A stretch of 64,000 nucleotides of DNA, from the NCBI GenBank assembly GCA_011032825.1, contig JAADJZ010000014.1, positions 992,001-1,056,000 of the forward strand, read 5' to 3'. The position numbers and the translations under genes are program-made. This DNA comes from Massariosphaeria phaeospora. Taxonomy: Eukaryota > Ascomycota > Dothideomycetes > Pleosporales. The notes below the pieces were generated by a model. It was given only the letters and a program-made list of their open reading frames with translations, had not been told where the DNA came from and did not search any database. Shown piece after piece: positions 19,418 through 30,638 of the stretch (position 1 is the stretch's first letter; every line of letters begins with the position of its first letter).

Positions 19418-20391
19418 CTAGTCCTCGTAGTCATCAGCGCTCTTCATGAACACATCCGTCTGTCCGTTTGTTGCTTCGTCGTTGTGGGAGAACACAAGGT
19501 GACTTTCGTAGTACTTGAGCATCTACAAGCAGAATTAGCTCTATAACATTCGCCAGCCACTTTTTCTGAACTACGCACCTTTTGCGGACACTTTACGTAA
19601 ACGTGAGGGAGAGGGTGCTGCGTCTTCTTGCCATTGTTCCAGTTTAGGTAAGCATATCGCATCGGCGCACCCGTCTTAGGATCCAACGATTCCTCGACAG
19701 TATCTACGAACTCGACATCGTTCTCCCACGATCCTGGCGGTGGTGTCCATTCTGGCTCCTTCTTTATGCGTTTCGCGCTCGACGCGGGCGTCGCGGACTC
19801 GGACTCAGCCATCGATTTACGGCCCTTTCGCTTGGTAGACTTGCCGCCCGGCTCTGGCCGTCCTCCAATTTCCTCCCAGTACTCATTGAGCACCTCCAAG
19901 GCGCCACCGCTATGTTACAGTCAGCGCATGAATCCATCCGCATCGCGCCAGTGTACGTACAGATTGTCCTCGGGCTCCCAGGTCATGTCTGCCTTCTTCT
20001 CATATCCCATCCACTTCACATGATACACCACTTCTTTCTGCGCACGTTAGCACACGTCGCAATAATGAATGGTGTTGTGGACGGCTACTCACGCCCACCG
20101 TTTTATGGTCGCTAATTTTCTCCACGATGTATCTATCACAGTCAGCGCGATGCCATGCAGGTAGTGTGATGCGCGCACTCGTCTTCGGCTACGTCCTCAT
20201 CATCGTCGTCGGGTTCCTCCACCACCTTTGGTTTTGCTGGCTGCTTGGAATTCTTCTTCGGGGGCGGGCGCGCGGGGACCTCCTCTCCGGCAGAGGAGGC
20301 TGCGCTTTCATCTTCGCTAAGGGCGGCTGCGGACGTGTCAGTAGAGCGCATGTAGAGCGAGTGCTGTCAGAGAGCGCGACTCACGCGGCAT
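19418..20391 (-). CDS. Heterochromatin protein 1 (HP1/HepA-type)
   Basis: Six exons: 20391-20385, 20326-20179, 20132-20093, 20037-19961, 19909-19579, 19522-19418; introns are 46-58 bp and the product is 235 residues. The first exon is only 7 bases and yields the fungal-type start MPPALSEDES. An acidic stretch precedes a chromodomain (about residues 52-100: EYIVEKISDHK, then VVYHVKWMGY and WEPEDNL). Its aromatic residues Tyr53, Trp and Tyr form the cage that reads methylated H3 Lys9. A basic hinge (STKRKGRKS) follows, then a chromoshadow domain from Trp152 to about 211 for dimerisation and partner binding. The C-terminus is MKSADDYED. Family role: binding H3K9me3 and recruiting DNA methylation and silencing machinery in the nucleus. 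It is head-to-head with CCT5, sharing a 508-bp promoter. Confidence 0.93.
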
Positions 20392-20899
20392 GCTCAACGG
20401 TTCTCGCCGTGGCCGGTGAATCGAGTATTGGTAGGTGATAGAAATGGAATCGGCGAGCTCAGCAGATCCAACTGAAGCTCAATCAACGCGCAGAGCAATG
20501 GGTGAAGCGCGGTGGCTGTCGTCTGGAAATTAAGAAGGTTGGAGCTCCCAGCGCGTTTGGGGGTGGCCCGCGCAGAGTGGCCTGTGCATGCGCGTTGGCG
20601 CCAAGACATTTGGGGTTCATGAAATTTCGACGACGAAAGTTCGACGCAGCTGTTTACACGCCTGCGACCCACCGCCTCGCACCGAGACCACGCCAAATAA
20701 ATACATTGACGCTTGTTTCCGTCTCTTTGAAGCTCTAGTGTATACCCACACTTCTAGAAACCCCAGCGCAAGGGGTTTCCAGCCAGGATGGCGATGCGTA
20801 AGTGCTGCAGGCTTCAAGACAGCTCCCCCCAGCTCTGTTCCACGAGTCTGTCTACTATGTGAAGCACTTTTACTGACCACAGTACCCGCAGAACTCGAC
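20392..20899. promoter_or_regulatory. Shared divergent promoter of HP1 and CCT5
   Basis: The 508 bp between the two start codons must hold both promoters. A CCAAATAAATACA-like AT-rich patch lies near 20694-20707. No clear TATA box or known operator is seen. Co-regulation is inferred from arrangement only. Confidence 0.5.
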
Positions 20900-23712
20900 A
20901 TGTCGAATGGTATGCGCCCTCCCCACTTTGTGACCGGAAAATCGCACCCCGCATTTCCGCTGGACGAGAGCTAACTTCGACGTCTGTAGCGCAGGTGATG
21001 AAAGACGAGTCGGGACGGCCATTTATCATTGTCCGAGAGTATGTGAACCACCAGCGAAATCGGGCAGATTGCAGCAGTTGACAAACATGTACAGTCAGGG
21101 CAAGAAGAAGAGGCAACACGGCAATGAGGCAGTCAAATCGCACGTCCTAGCAGCTAGGACCGTGGCAAACATTGTCAAGACATCTCTCGTATGTTCTCAC
21201 ACTGGTCTGGGTTACGAGAAGCTTATACGTGTACGCAGGGCCCGCGGGGTCTCGATAAGATCCTAATATCGCCCGACGGAGACATCACAGTGACGAATGA
21301 CGGAGCCACGATCCTCTCGCAGATGGAAATCTCGAACCACGTCGCGAAACTCCTCGTTGAGCTGTCCAAATCGCAAGATGACGAAATTGGCGACGGCACG
21401 ACCGGCGTCGTGGTGCTTGCCGGCGCGCTGCTCGAACAGGCCGCAGATCTAATTGACAAGGGCATTCACCCCATACGGATAGCAGACGGATATGATGAAG
21501 CCTGTGAGGTTGCTGTTGCGAAGCTGGATGAGATCAGTGACGAGATCAAGTTTTCGCCGCAAAACACCGAGGAGTTATTCCGGGTCGCAAAGACGAGTCT
21601 GGGCAGCAAGATCGTTTCAAAGGCACACGACCACTTCGCAAAGATCGCTGTGGATGCCGTATTATCCGTGGCGGACCTCGAACGAAAGGACGTGGATTTT
21701 GAGTTGATCAAGGTCGATGGCAAGGTTGGTGGTGCGCTGGAAGACACGCTACTCGTCAAGGGGGTTATCGTCGACAAGGACTTCTCCCACCCGCAGATGC
21801 CGTCTGAAGTCAAGGACGCGAAGCTCGCCATCCTCACTTGCGCTTTCGAGCCACCGAAACCCAAAACGAAACACAAGCTGGACATCACCTCGGTCGAGGA
21901 ATTCAAGAAATTGCAAAATTACGAGTCGAGCAAGTTTACCGAGATGATCCAGCAGATCAAAGACACCGGAGCAAACGTGGTAATATGCCAATGGGGCTTC
22001 GACGACGAGGCAAACCACCTCCTCCTGACCAATAAGCTGCCAGCTGTGCGGTGGGTGGGTGGCCCTGAGATTGAACTGATTGCAATTGCTACGAACGGCC
22101 GCATAGTACCGCGCTTCGAGGACTTGAGTGCGGAAAAGCTGGGCACCGCCGGAATCGTCCGGGAGTTGACCTTCGGAACGACACGGGATAAGATGCTTGT
22201 CATCGAAGAATGTGCGAACACTCGGGCCGTGACTGTCTTTGTACGAGGCAGCAACAAGATGGTACGTGGTGGTCTTTCTAGTTGCTATTGGAGTGTTTTT
22301 CGACCAGATCCCGGCTGTGCATATTACTGTGCAGACTGCATGGACTTGTGCGCTAATAGCCGACAGATCATTGATGAGGCGAAACGATCGCTGCATGATG
22401 CGCTCTGCGTTGTCCGGAACCTGGTCACAGATAACCGTATCGTTTACGGGGGTGGTGCGGCAGAGATCGCATGTTCCCTGGCTGTCGAGGATGCCGCTGT
22501 CAAGGTAATCGAGGCTTCATCTAACAATTGATGGGATATAGACTTTCTGACGCTATTTGTGTAGAGCCCCGGTCTCGAACAGTACGCAATGCGCGCATTC
22601 GCCGATGCTCTCGACGCCATCCCCATGGCCCTGGCCGAGAACTCTGGGCTTAGTCCCATAGAAACATTGGCCAACATCAAGTCCCGACAAGCCAAGGAAA
22701 AGAATACCAGGCTAGGAGTGGACTGCATGCAAACAGGAAGCAATGGTGAGTTCAGGATGATTTCTTATTCTGTCGATCTAGCACAGGTGACCCTTTCTTC
22801 AAATTTCGCAATTGGCAACATTGGTCCGTATCGGCACGACAGTGCTCTGAGCGATTCCATTTGCTGTTCAGTCTCACCGCCGTTAAGCCTCTCGGCACAG
22901 AGGCTTCTCGCATCGCCCCAGGTTGCGTGCTCGTTTGTTGGAGATCCCGCTTTCAACGCCAGCCGTGGGGTTGACTGTCACTACCCCCACGCATTATCTC
23001 CGCGTCTCGTTTGTCAAGCTTTTAGTCCTGCACATCACACAATCACCACCCCAAACCAGAGTACGGGGCACAAAGGATGCATATTACATTGTCCGCATAG
23101 GCGTTTCCCTATCTACATGGAGAGTGAGACAGGTGTTGAATGGATGAAACGCTGACTATTCGTGCTGCAGATATGAAGGAGCACTTCGTCATTGATCCGT
23201 TGATTTCGAAGAGGCAGCAGCTGTTACTAGCAACACAGTTGTGCAGAATGGTACTCAAGGTACGTTACGTTTTATTTCACATCGCCCAAGTTTAGTTTCG
23301 GCACGTACCCGACTGTTCCACCCTCCCGATCGCCGTTCCCTTTTGTCCTACTGCTCGATGCTGTGTCCTCCCCTTGCACTTGTTAGTACTCTCCATCCCC
23401 CCTTTCCCCCCCGGTTGCGGGGAGCGGGGAAGTACGCAGTACACGAGATTTCATGCAAGTCAACTGTCGCACACGGGGAATCATCTCACAAGCACGACGT
23501 GGCCGTTCGTGGCATGGGCTGAGCCGTACGCTTGGGAGGGCGAGGGATACAGCATCTCGACAGAACTACGCCTTGCTTCCCGATTGCATTTCTCCGCACA
23601 TCCCTTTGCGCCCACCTCCGTACCTGACAGTTTTATTGGACGAAGCTAATCTGCGCTATGTATGTAGGTCAACAACGTGATCATTGCGGGAAGCGACGAC
23701 AACGACTACTAA
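20900..23712 (+). CDS. CCT5: Chaperonin TRiC/CCT subunit epsilon
   Basis: Eight exons: 20900-20909, 20990-21038, 21095-21188, 21239-22261, 22367-22504, 22565-22745, 23171-23259, 23668-23712; 542 residues, matching the usual length of about 541. CCT5 is one of eight subunits of the cytosolic ring chaperonin that folds actin and tubulin using ATP. Visible blocks are [29 protein letters not shown] (ATP site and catalytic Asp), [42 protein letters not shown] and VYGGGAAEI. These match epsilon rather than other subunits, particularly the [20 protein letters not shown] end of the equatorial domain. Phase is consistent at every join. Introns 6 and 7 are 425 and 408 bp, far larger than the other five (50-105 bp). 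Confidence 0.95.
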
Positions 23713-24815
23713 ACGTCGTTCCGAGATTCGCATCGCCTAGGGGAACGGGGTAGTACAGAGCGCCGATGTCGGGGAACGCAACGGGGAACTCCGCTGTCGT
23801 CGAGTGGAGGGATGGACGACTCGTGTTATGGCCTGGCTACTTCACTATACCATATAGACGGTTGAATGCAACCAACGATCGAATGAACAGGTCATGTTGA
23901 TATGTGGCTGATCTAAACTGGGACACCGTGAACCGGTGACTGCGAGTGAGTGAGTGGCGTTTGGGGGTATCTCGGTTGTATACGGATATACAAGAAGGTT
24001 TTGGATGCTACCGGAGCATTGTCCTGGGTGTATCGTTCAGATAAGTGTACAACGGGCTTGTGCTTGAGCAACTTGCCAGAGGGCAAGCGTACGCGCTTTC
24101 CACGGTGCCAGGAAAAAAGCGCCGCTGTATTCCCACTGCTGGCGTTACGAGTATAGCTACCTCCTTGTACTTGAGCAATTTCGCTTCGTCAGAGCGCCAT
24201 GCCACGGTTAACGAGTACATACCTAGTCCAGGTAGGCAGTAAGCGAAAGTTTAAACAGAAGCCTTTCCGTGGACCGTCGCTCTAGGTAGCGAGTATGTCT
24301 CAAAGCCGAGAATCGCTCACGAGTGAGATCGAAAGCCCGAGACTCGCTCACGAGTTCGAAAGGCCGATATTCGCTTCGCGGAGCCGGGCCCGTACGCGGG
24401 AACAGCTGGCTGAGCTGGCTATAGATGTGATGTACGACCATACATCTGTAGGTAGATGCAGATAGACAACGGGAGACCAGGGGCCTGAATCGTGTATATT
24501 TATATACAGTACGCATTTTAATATGTATTGCATGTATCCTCGCCTAGATACTGGAATGCTTGCTTGACGGCTGCTTAAAGCCTCGTATCGAGCGGTCTGA
24601 GATAGGTATTGACCGATGAAGCGCTCAACGCGGATCAGCAAGGTTGACTATAGTGGAAATCATGGATGGTCGGTCGATACACTTGCGTACCGGTAGCTAC
24701 ACCGCGAACCTGCGACTTTGCCCTACATCCCGATACGTGCCGAATGAATCTGTGTCGAACCCGTATATGCAAGCGCAAGCTGAAACTCAAACCTGCTTCT
24801 CCTCAAGTATCTAGC
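23713..24815. other. Convergent intergenic region
   Basis: The gap between CCT5 and the CHY zinc-finger gene, which converge. It holds a short tandem repeat listed separately and is otherwise without supported features. Confidence 0.4.
24301..24376. repeat. Short tandem repeat, about 2.7 copies
   Basis: Units of the form AAAGCCGAGAATCGCTCACGAG repeat at about 24302, 24332 and, in part, 24359. The embedded CTCACGAGTGAG is palindromic. Confidence 0.6.
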
Positions 24816-27800
24816 TTAGAGCCTGGAGCGCGCTTGTATTTGTGTGGGTCTGCTCTCTGTCAGCAACATCACCCACCAGCGGGGGATAGTAGATGAGATG
24901 TTCGACGTACCTTTCCGAGACATTTTGACCTTGTCCCTGGTACCTGCATACAACACGCGTGGATCATCAGCAATGCTCACGTTGAATAGGACTAACAACG
25001 CTAAATTGCGTGCGTCTTGATACCATAGAGGAAACAAATAGTCGGTGTGGGTAGTGCCGGGCGTAGGATTCCCACCACATGGAATTTTTTTGTTTGAATA
25101 TTCAATCGTGCTTGCGTGTGACCAATCCATGCGAGAGAGTGGGTTTGTCGATATGGAAGTGGAGAGGACACGAAACGAAACAAGAACAACGCACCTTGAC
25201 CGCCCTCCCAAAAGCCCTTCCCCGGCCGGATGGTAAGGAAAGCGTGACAAATCCCGCAGTCTTTTGGTCGATAGTTCTGCTCTCGTGAACCTATTTATGG
25301 AGTGGACATGTCAATGGGTGTACGCTTGCGATAGCCAACGCAAAATGCGAAGGTCGGACGACTTACAAAATCCACTAGGGATTACAGTCAGCAAATGTTC
25401 CAAGGTTATTTTCGGTAATAGCAGAGGAGAGGGCAGAGTCCCCGATTCCCGATCAGCAATGGGCGAGAGACTAAAATTGGCCATCGCGGCTCTGTCAACG
25501 CCCAGAGCCGAGCTGCTGCATCATGATTTTGCGGGGTAAAGATCGGCTTCCCCAGAACAGCTAGCAGCTACTCCACACTGAGCTAGGAAACTAACAGAAA
25601 CTCCACGTACCATAGCATCCTGTTCGCATGTTCAATAGTATGATCTTCAGCTAGATCGTGACACCTGCAGCCAGTAGCATTAGCAATTGCTTGATGCGAA
25701 ATACCAACCCCGGGATACGGGTTAACCTTCAGCTCATGACGAAGCTGTCCCGCAAAAGCGGGAGAGACAGGGGAGCTTACCTGTCACACGGAAACACCTT
25801 GTTGCAACACGAAAACCTAAATCCTACCGGTCAGTTCTGCCGATGGCGCGTAGCAAGGGGATGACGCACCGGAACCAGCGATAACTCTTTTTGTAGTGTG
25901 AACACCTCCCCCGGTTGGCCAATTCCTGACCCGCTACAATGCCGAGATTTTCCCGTTGCTGAACCTAGAATTAGCAAAACTTCGTGTAGGCATCGTCACC
26001 GAAGAACAAGCGGGCAATTCGCCAATGACGCTGCAAAGGGGTAATACGGACCTTCTTTCGCATTGGCCCTTGGCTTGCGCGCACTATAATGGAAAATCAG
26101 CCACATACTCACAAATTGATGTGTTCAATGTTGGTAGAGTGCTGGAGAATATCTGCCGTCTCGAACACCCGTTTCTACAACCGCAAACTTACCTGTACTA
26201 GCGCTAACCCGGAGGAACTTTATCTCTGGTAAACGGAAAGCTAGCAAGGCTGGTCAGCCGGGCGGCCATGTTCGAAGCCAAAGGGCCCAGCCTACTCATC
26301 TTCCGATGGCACTCCCGGCAGAAAGCCATTGGCGTATCACCTCTAACAGAGACAATGCCGTTTGCCGGGTATTGGGTCGAGCAGTCTGCACAAGTGGGGA
26401 TGAAAGAGCTGTACCTGTGGTCAGAACAGGGGATGGTGGTTGACTCTCGTATCGAGGATTAGATACCTTGGCAGCATGTCAACGACAGTGCAACCGTCGA
26501 GATCTAGATAGCCAGCGCGAACGGAGTTGATATGCATGAGCCGTGATCGATAGCCTTTGCACAGTCAGCAACGAATCAACGACCGTCAAGCTCGGGCACT
26601 TCTACCAACGGCGAATGGAGAGGCACATTTCTTGCACGAGTCTGCTAGAGTGTGATCTCCGCCAGTATTGTTCTGTAACTTGGTGATGTCTTTGACGTCT
26701 TTGCAACGCTCACACTTGACTGTAATGTTCAGCGTTTTCAATTCCAATAATTCGACCCCATATAATTCGAGATGCGGAAATGAGATCAGAACACCGCTCT
26801 CTCGCATAGACGTCTCTGCAACTGGGGCTAAAGCATTGTCTGATGTCAAGTCTTCTTCTTCATTGAGTGTGTCATCTTCATCACCTTCTGAAGCACTATC
26901 AGAACTGTCATCACTATCCTCATCACCGACCTGCCATTCCGGGGGCCTCGGAATGGTGATGAGGTGCGGGCGATCGAATAATTCGTTAGAGACAAGGGGA
27001 GCGGAACGGCTCTGAGAGGCGCCAAGCTGCGGCTGTTCAGACCGACTGGACCTTTCTGTGGGCCACTCCATTGGTTTGGTTGAGTTAGCCTTTGACCCTT
27101 TGTCTATACCAGAACGATTCGATGCCTGTGGAAGCGGTGTTTGGGCTTTCGGTTTAGCCATCGCGTGCATGTTCTGTGTAAGGTAGTTCAGATGGCCCAA
27201 GAGGGACACCGAAAGTATCTGTGATGCTCTGATCCGGAATGCTTCTTCAACAGCACGCACAGTATCTCCCTTGACACCTAAGATTTCGATGCGACATGGA
27301 GACAAGTTGTAGGTTTCGGGTACGATGAGTTTCACCGTTTTCACTGCTTGCAGCTCAATGGGCAAGTCCCCTCTTTTGCGTGGCTCAATGGGTATGGTGT
27401 ACTCAGTTCCACGTCCACCTGGGGGTTTGTTCTGTGAAAATAGGGGAAGCTTCCCTAAGCGAGCTTCAATTTGTCTGCTCTCTGCTTCACGGACTTGCTT
27501 TGCCTGTGACAGCTGATCAGCCGAGTACTTAGCTGGCGATGGCGTAGGCAGTGCTATGGTGGGCGGTACTGGAGCCTGAGTCCTCTGACCGACGATTGGA
27601 AGAATCGACGGCTCAGCTCTCACTGGCTTCTTAGTGTGGGACACAATCTTGATAGTCGCGGCCTTCTCTGAAGACAGCAGACGCTCCAGCTGCTTGTCTA
27701 GAGTATTGAGATGAGTTAGAAGGGTTGAAGACGGGGCCGCGGCAATGATCCTATCAAACCCTTGCTCGACGTTGATCTGATAGCCTCGTTCCATATCTGC

Positions 27801-28523
27801 ATTCATCACCCGCAGCGTAGGTTTACCACCATTGGGATAGTCTGACGGTACTCGCAGCGTGCATTGCAGTGCGTCCATTTCGAAGGGAAAATCAGGGTCC
27901 GACGGCTGGAGACGGAGAGTCAATATCGTTGAGCCCTCTACACTGCGTTCGTCCGGAGTAAATCGCCGCCGAATCTGTGAAAGCTGGTACGCCCGTGGAT
28001 CTGCAATCTGGGACTGGGGGACAGGCCGCTTGGAGACGCGCAGAGTATTGGCATGGCGCCCTACTATGCTCTCTGGCGGGACCATAGGATCTGCCCCCTC
28101 GGCCACGGAGTGATGGAGTGGACTCGACGGCGGCTGGGATGCGCGCGTAGGCTGCAGCACGGCGGCACTTGACTGATGCGCTGTATCTAAAACCTCATGT
28201 CTGAAGGGACAGGCAGCGCCGGATCTGCATCCTAGCAGCATTGGCAAAAAAGAACAAGTCAGCAATGCAGCTCGCGAGACGAAGGGGGTGTGACAGTGCC
28301 AGAGTGAGAAGGCCCCCACGAGGGCGGCACATGAAGGCACGGGAGTTGGGGGACTAGGGCACGACGAGCAGATGTCGCGATATCACAATGATCACAGGAC
28401 GAGAAGGTGTCAGCAAATACCAGTCTTGGACGCGAAAAAGCGACAGCGAGGCCCCGGTGGCGGAGTTCCTTGTTGATGAGGCTGAGGAGCAGCCAATTCA
28501 GAGGTCGAGAGCCCTGACGCCAT
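24816..28523 (-). CDS. CCCH-RWD-CHY zinc-finger protein
   Basis: Thirteen exons: 28523-28421, 28231-26606, 26554-26467, 26408-26296, 26240-26193, 26068-26052, 25964-25870, 25816-25781, 25664-25611, 25374-25367, 25290-25195, 24943-24911, 24832-24816; 777 residues. A CCCH finger (Cys27, Cys36, Cys42, His46; spacing 8-5-3) opens the protein. An RWD-like domain follows at about 115-230, then an acidic linker. Next come Cys pairs (CERCKD, CKKC, CADC, CREC) and a CHY zinc finger from Cys686 (CSHY, then SCCNKVFPCDRCHD, HANRMLCGFCSRE, CGICHAF). Fungal CHY-RWD proteins are usually treated as ubiquitin-ligase-like or redox zinc proteins; the exact reaction is not established. Long open reading stops at 26586, but family sequence continues through introns. 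Exon 10 has 8 bases, exon 6 has 17. Exon 4 could start at 26414 instead, adding two residues. Confidence 0.85.
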
Positions 28524-30638
28524 GAGCCAGATGACCTCTCTTGCGCGCTAAAGTGCCAGCGCATCGACTCGACATACCGTCTGTGTTGCGGGGGGCAGCG
28601 CGGCCGGTGCCTGAACGAGCATCGCCGCTCATGGATGCGACTTGTTGGTGTTGTCAGGACGGGGGAGGCGTGTGTCGCAAATAGACGTGGTGTGTGATGG
28701 CGGCGAGCGGCGGGAGCGGCTGGCGCTGAGCTGCTGAGCCAGACAATCCGGGGTAAGTGATGTGCCAAAGGCAGACAGGCGATGCCCTGGAGTCAGCTGG
28801 CGGCCGCAGGCGTCAAAAGATGAGGTGCGTGAGGGATGCTGATGGAGAGGTTGAGGGACAGCCGCAGAGGTTGCCCCTCCGGGCGGTGACGTGGACCGCT
28901 CTTTCCACAAGCCCTACTCGACATTATCTAGTATACTGGATACAACAGGGCTTTGCAAAGATTGAGGTCGACTATCTACCTATTGCTGGAAACTCTTAGG
29001 CTGTCAGGAGGATCACGTAAAGGCAGTTTTTTGTTGGAGTTACTTAGCATGCTGCTGGGCCATTCCCTGTGCATCCCCACAACTGCCTACAAACCGAACG
29101 AAGATAGGAGCAGTGGTACAGAGTACGTGAGGGCACCCGTAATCCGCCGTCACGAGGTGCAGGCCAGCCAGCCTGACTCACAAGGCTGATGGCTGATGCG
29201 CAGCTCGAGTCTCGTCCTTGCCGGCGCCGCCATGTCCATCTGTCTATCTCGGCCGTCGATCAGCTACCACGGCATCTACCTGGATGTGCTCGCCACGATG
29301 CACGCTGCACGACGACTGCGGCTCCTCGCGTCGTCGGCGGTGCACACGGGCCCGTCTCACGAGACGCCGTTTCGACATCGCCGGACCACTGCAGCGCCGG
29401 GGTTCGCCCTGTGACAGAGTTGAGTTGAGTTGAGTTGAGAAAAGCACCGTTGGCCCGGCACGCTTGCAGTCGAGTGGAGTGGCAGCATCAGATCGCAGGT
29501 TGGTGACAGGCCAGCCGCTCACGGCGAACTGGATGGAAGTCGGGCCGCGCAGGCAATGAACCGAATCGCAGATTATTCCCCTGCTATTTGCCGGGCTCAA
29601 TCCCTCAGCAACAACACATCAATCAATCAAATGAATCAATAATCAATCTTGAAAGCTGCCGCCAGCAGCCACTGCCTGCCATCGTGACACGGCTCTCCGC
29701 CTTTCCACGCAGCGCGGCAGATGCAACGAGAAACACACACATAGGCAGGCAGGCAGACAGGCCAGTCCCGCTATAAGGCGGCATCTTGCAGCAACATCCG
29801 CTATTGGGTGCCGCCCGGCCATGCATTGCCTTCAACACTAGAGCACAGCGTGCATAAGCGCGTCCCGGTCTACGGTGATTCAGAAGAGCGGTAAGGGAGC
29901 CTGCCAAACAGAGCCTGTTGTCCTATCACACCTGCGTCTTGTTGGGAAACACCCTTTGAAGCGCCCCCAGAACACTGACCAGAACAGCAGGTCCATCAAG
30001 TCTAGAAGAAAACCTTGGAATGCTACCGCACACGTGCATCCGTAGTGGCCCCGGGGGACACCACGGCGACTCAGTCAACATGCCTAGAGCGTACGATTCT
30101 GTACCGGTGTGTAGGTGACATGTCACAATCATTCACGCAGGATTCGCAGCAGTTGAATAATCCACTTTTCCCATTACTTCCCTGACCCGATTACCTTGCT
30201 ATCTCATCTAAGGTAACGCTATCAAGAAGCTGCTCCACGGCGCTATGCCGGCGCTGCTTCCCAGGGTATAATGGCTTCATATCGAAGCCCTATAGAAGTA
30301 CAATGCAGGTAATAGTACAGACCAGCCGACGGGATGCTCCCCGACGCACATGTCAGACCCAGACCACCCAGGCGTGAGCCGTGAACATATCTTGGAAGCC
30401 GAATGAACCGCCCCTTTGTGCCATGTAGTGAAGAGGAATGAAGGAAACTCGTAGCCTCGTGGGCATGTTCGATGCCGATGGTATCAGAAGATTTTGAAGA
30501 AACATTACCCGTTATCGGCCGTCCGGTGCGGGAGTAAGGACTGGCAATGTAAAAAGAAAACACACACAAAACGCCAGATACTCCATGCCAGTCCCTAGAT
30601 GCCGCTGGAAGTGCAAATGCTGATGTAGAACGGTTCCA
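28524..30638. other. Intergenic with a repeat fragment
   Basis: A 2.1-kb stretch upstream of the CHY zinc-finger gene. It contains a family B repeat fragment (28925-28999), a TTGAG microsatellite near 29416-29440 and a GGCA run near 29742. No gene is supported. Confidence 0.4.
28925..28999 (+). repeat. Dispersed repeat family B, copy 1
   Basis: AGTATACTGGATACAACAGG, then GACTATCTACCTATTGCTG, matches 47207-47273 with mostly transition differences. The partner copy sits inside a MITE-like element, so this is probably a solo remnant. Confidence 0.6.

Noticed and set aside
26586..26606. A stop at 26586 as the true end of the CCCH-RWD gene
   Set aside because: A GT donor at 26605 and an acceptor at 26555 restore the family sequence, and the CHY finger follows in phase.
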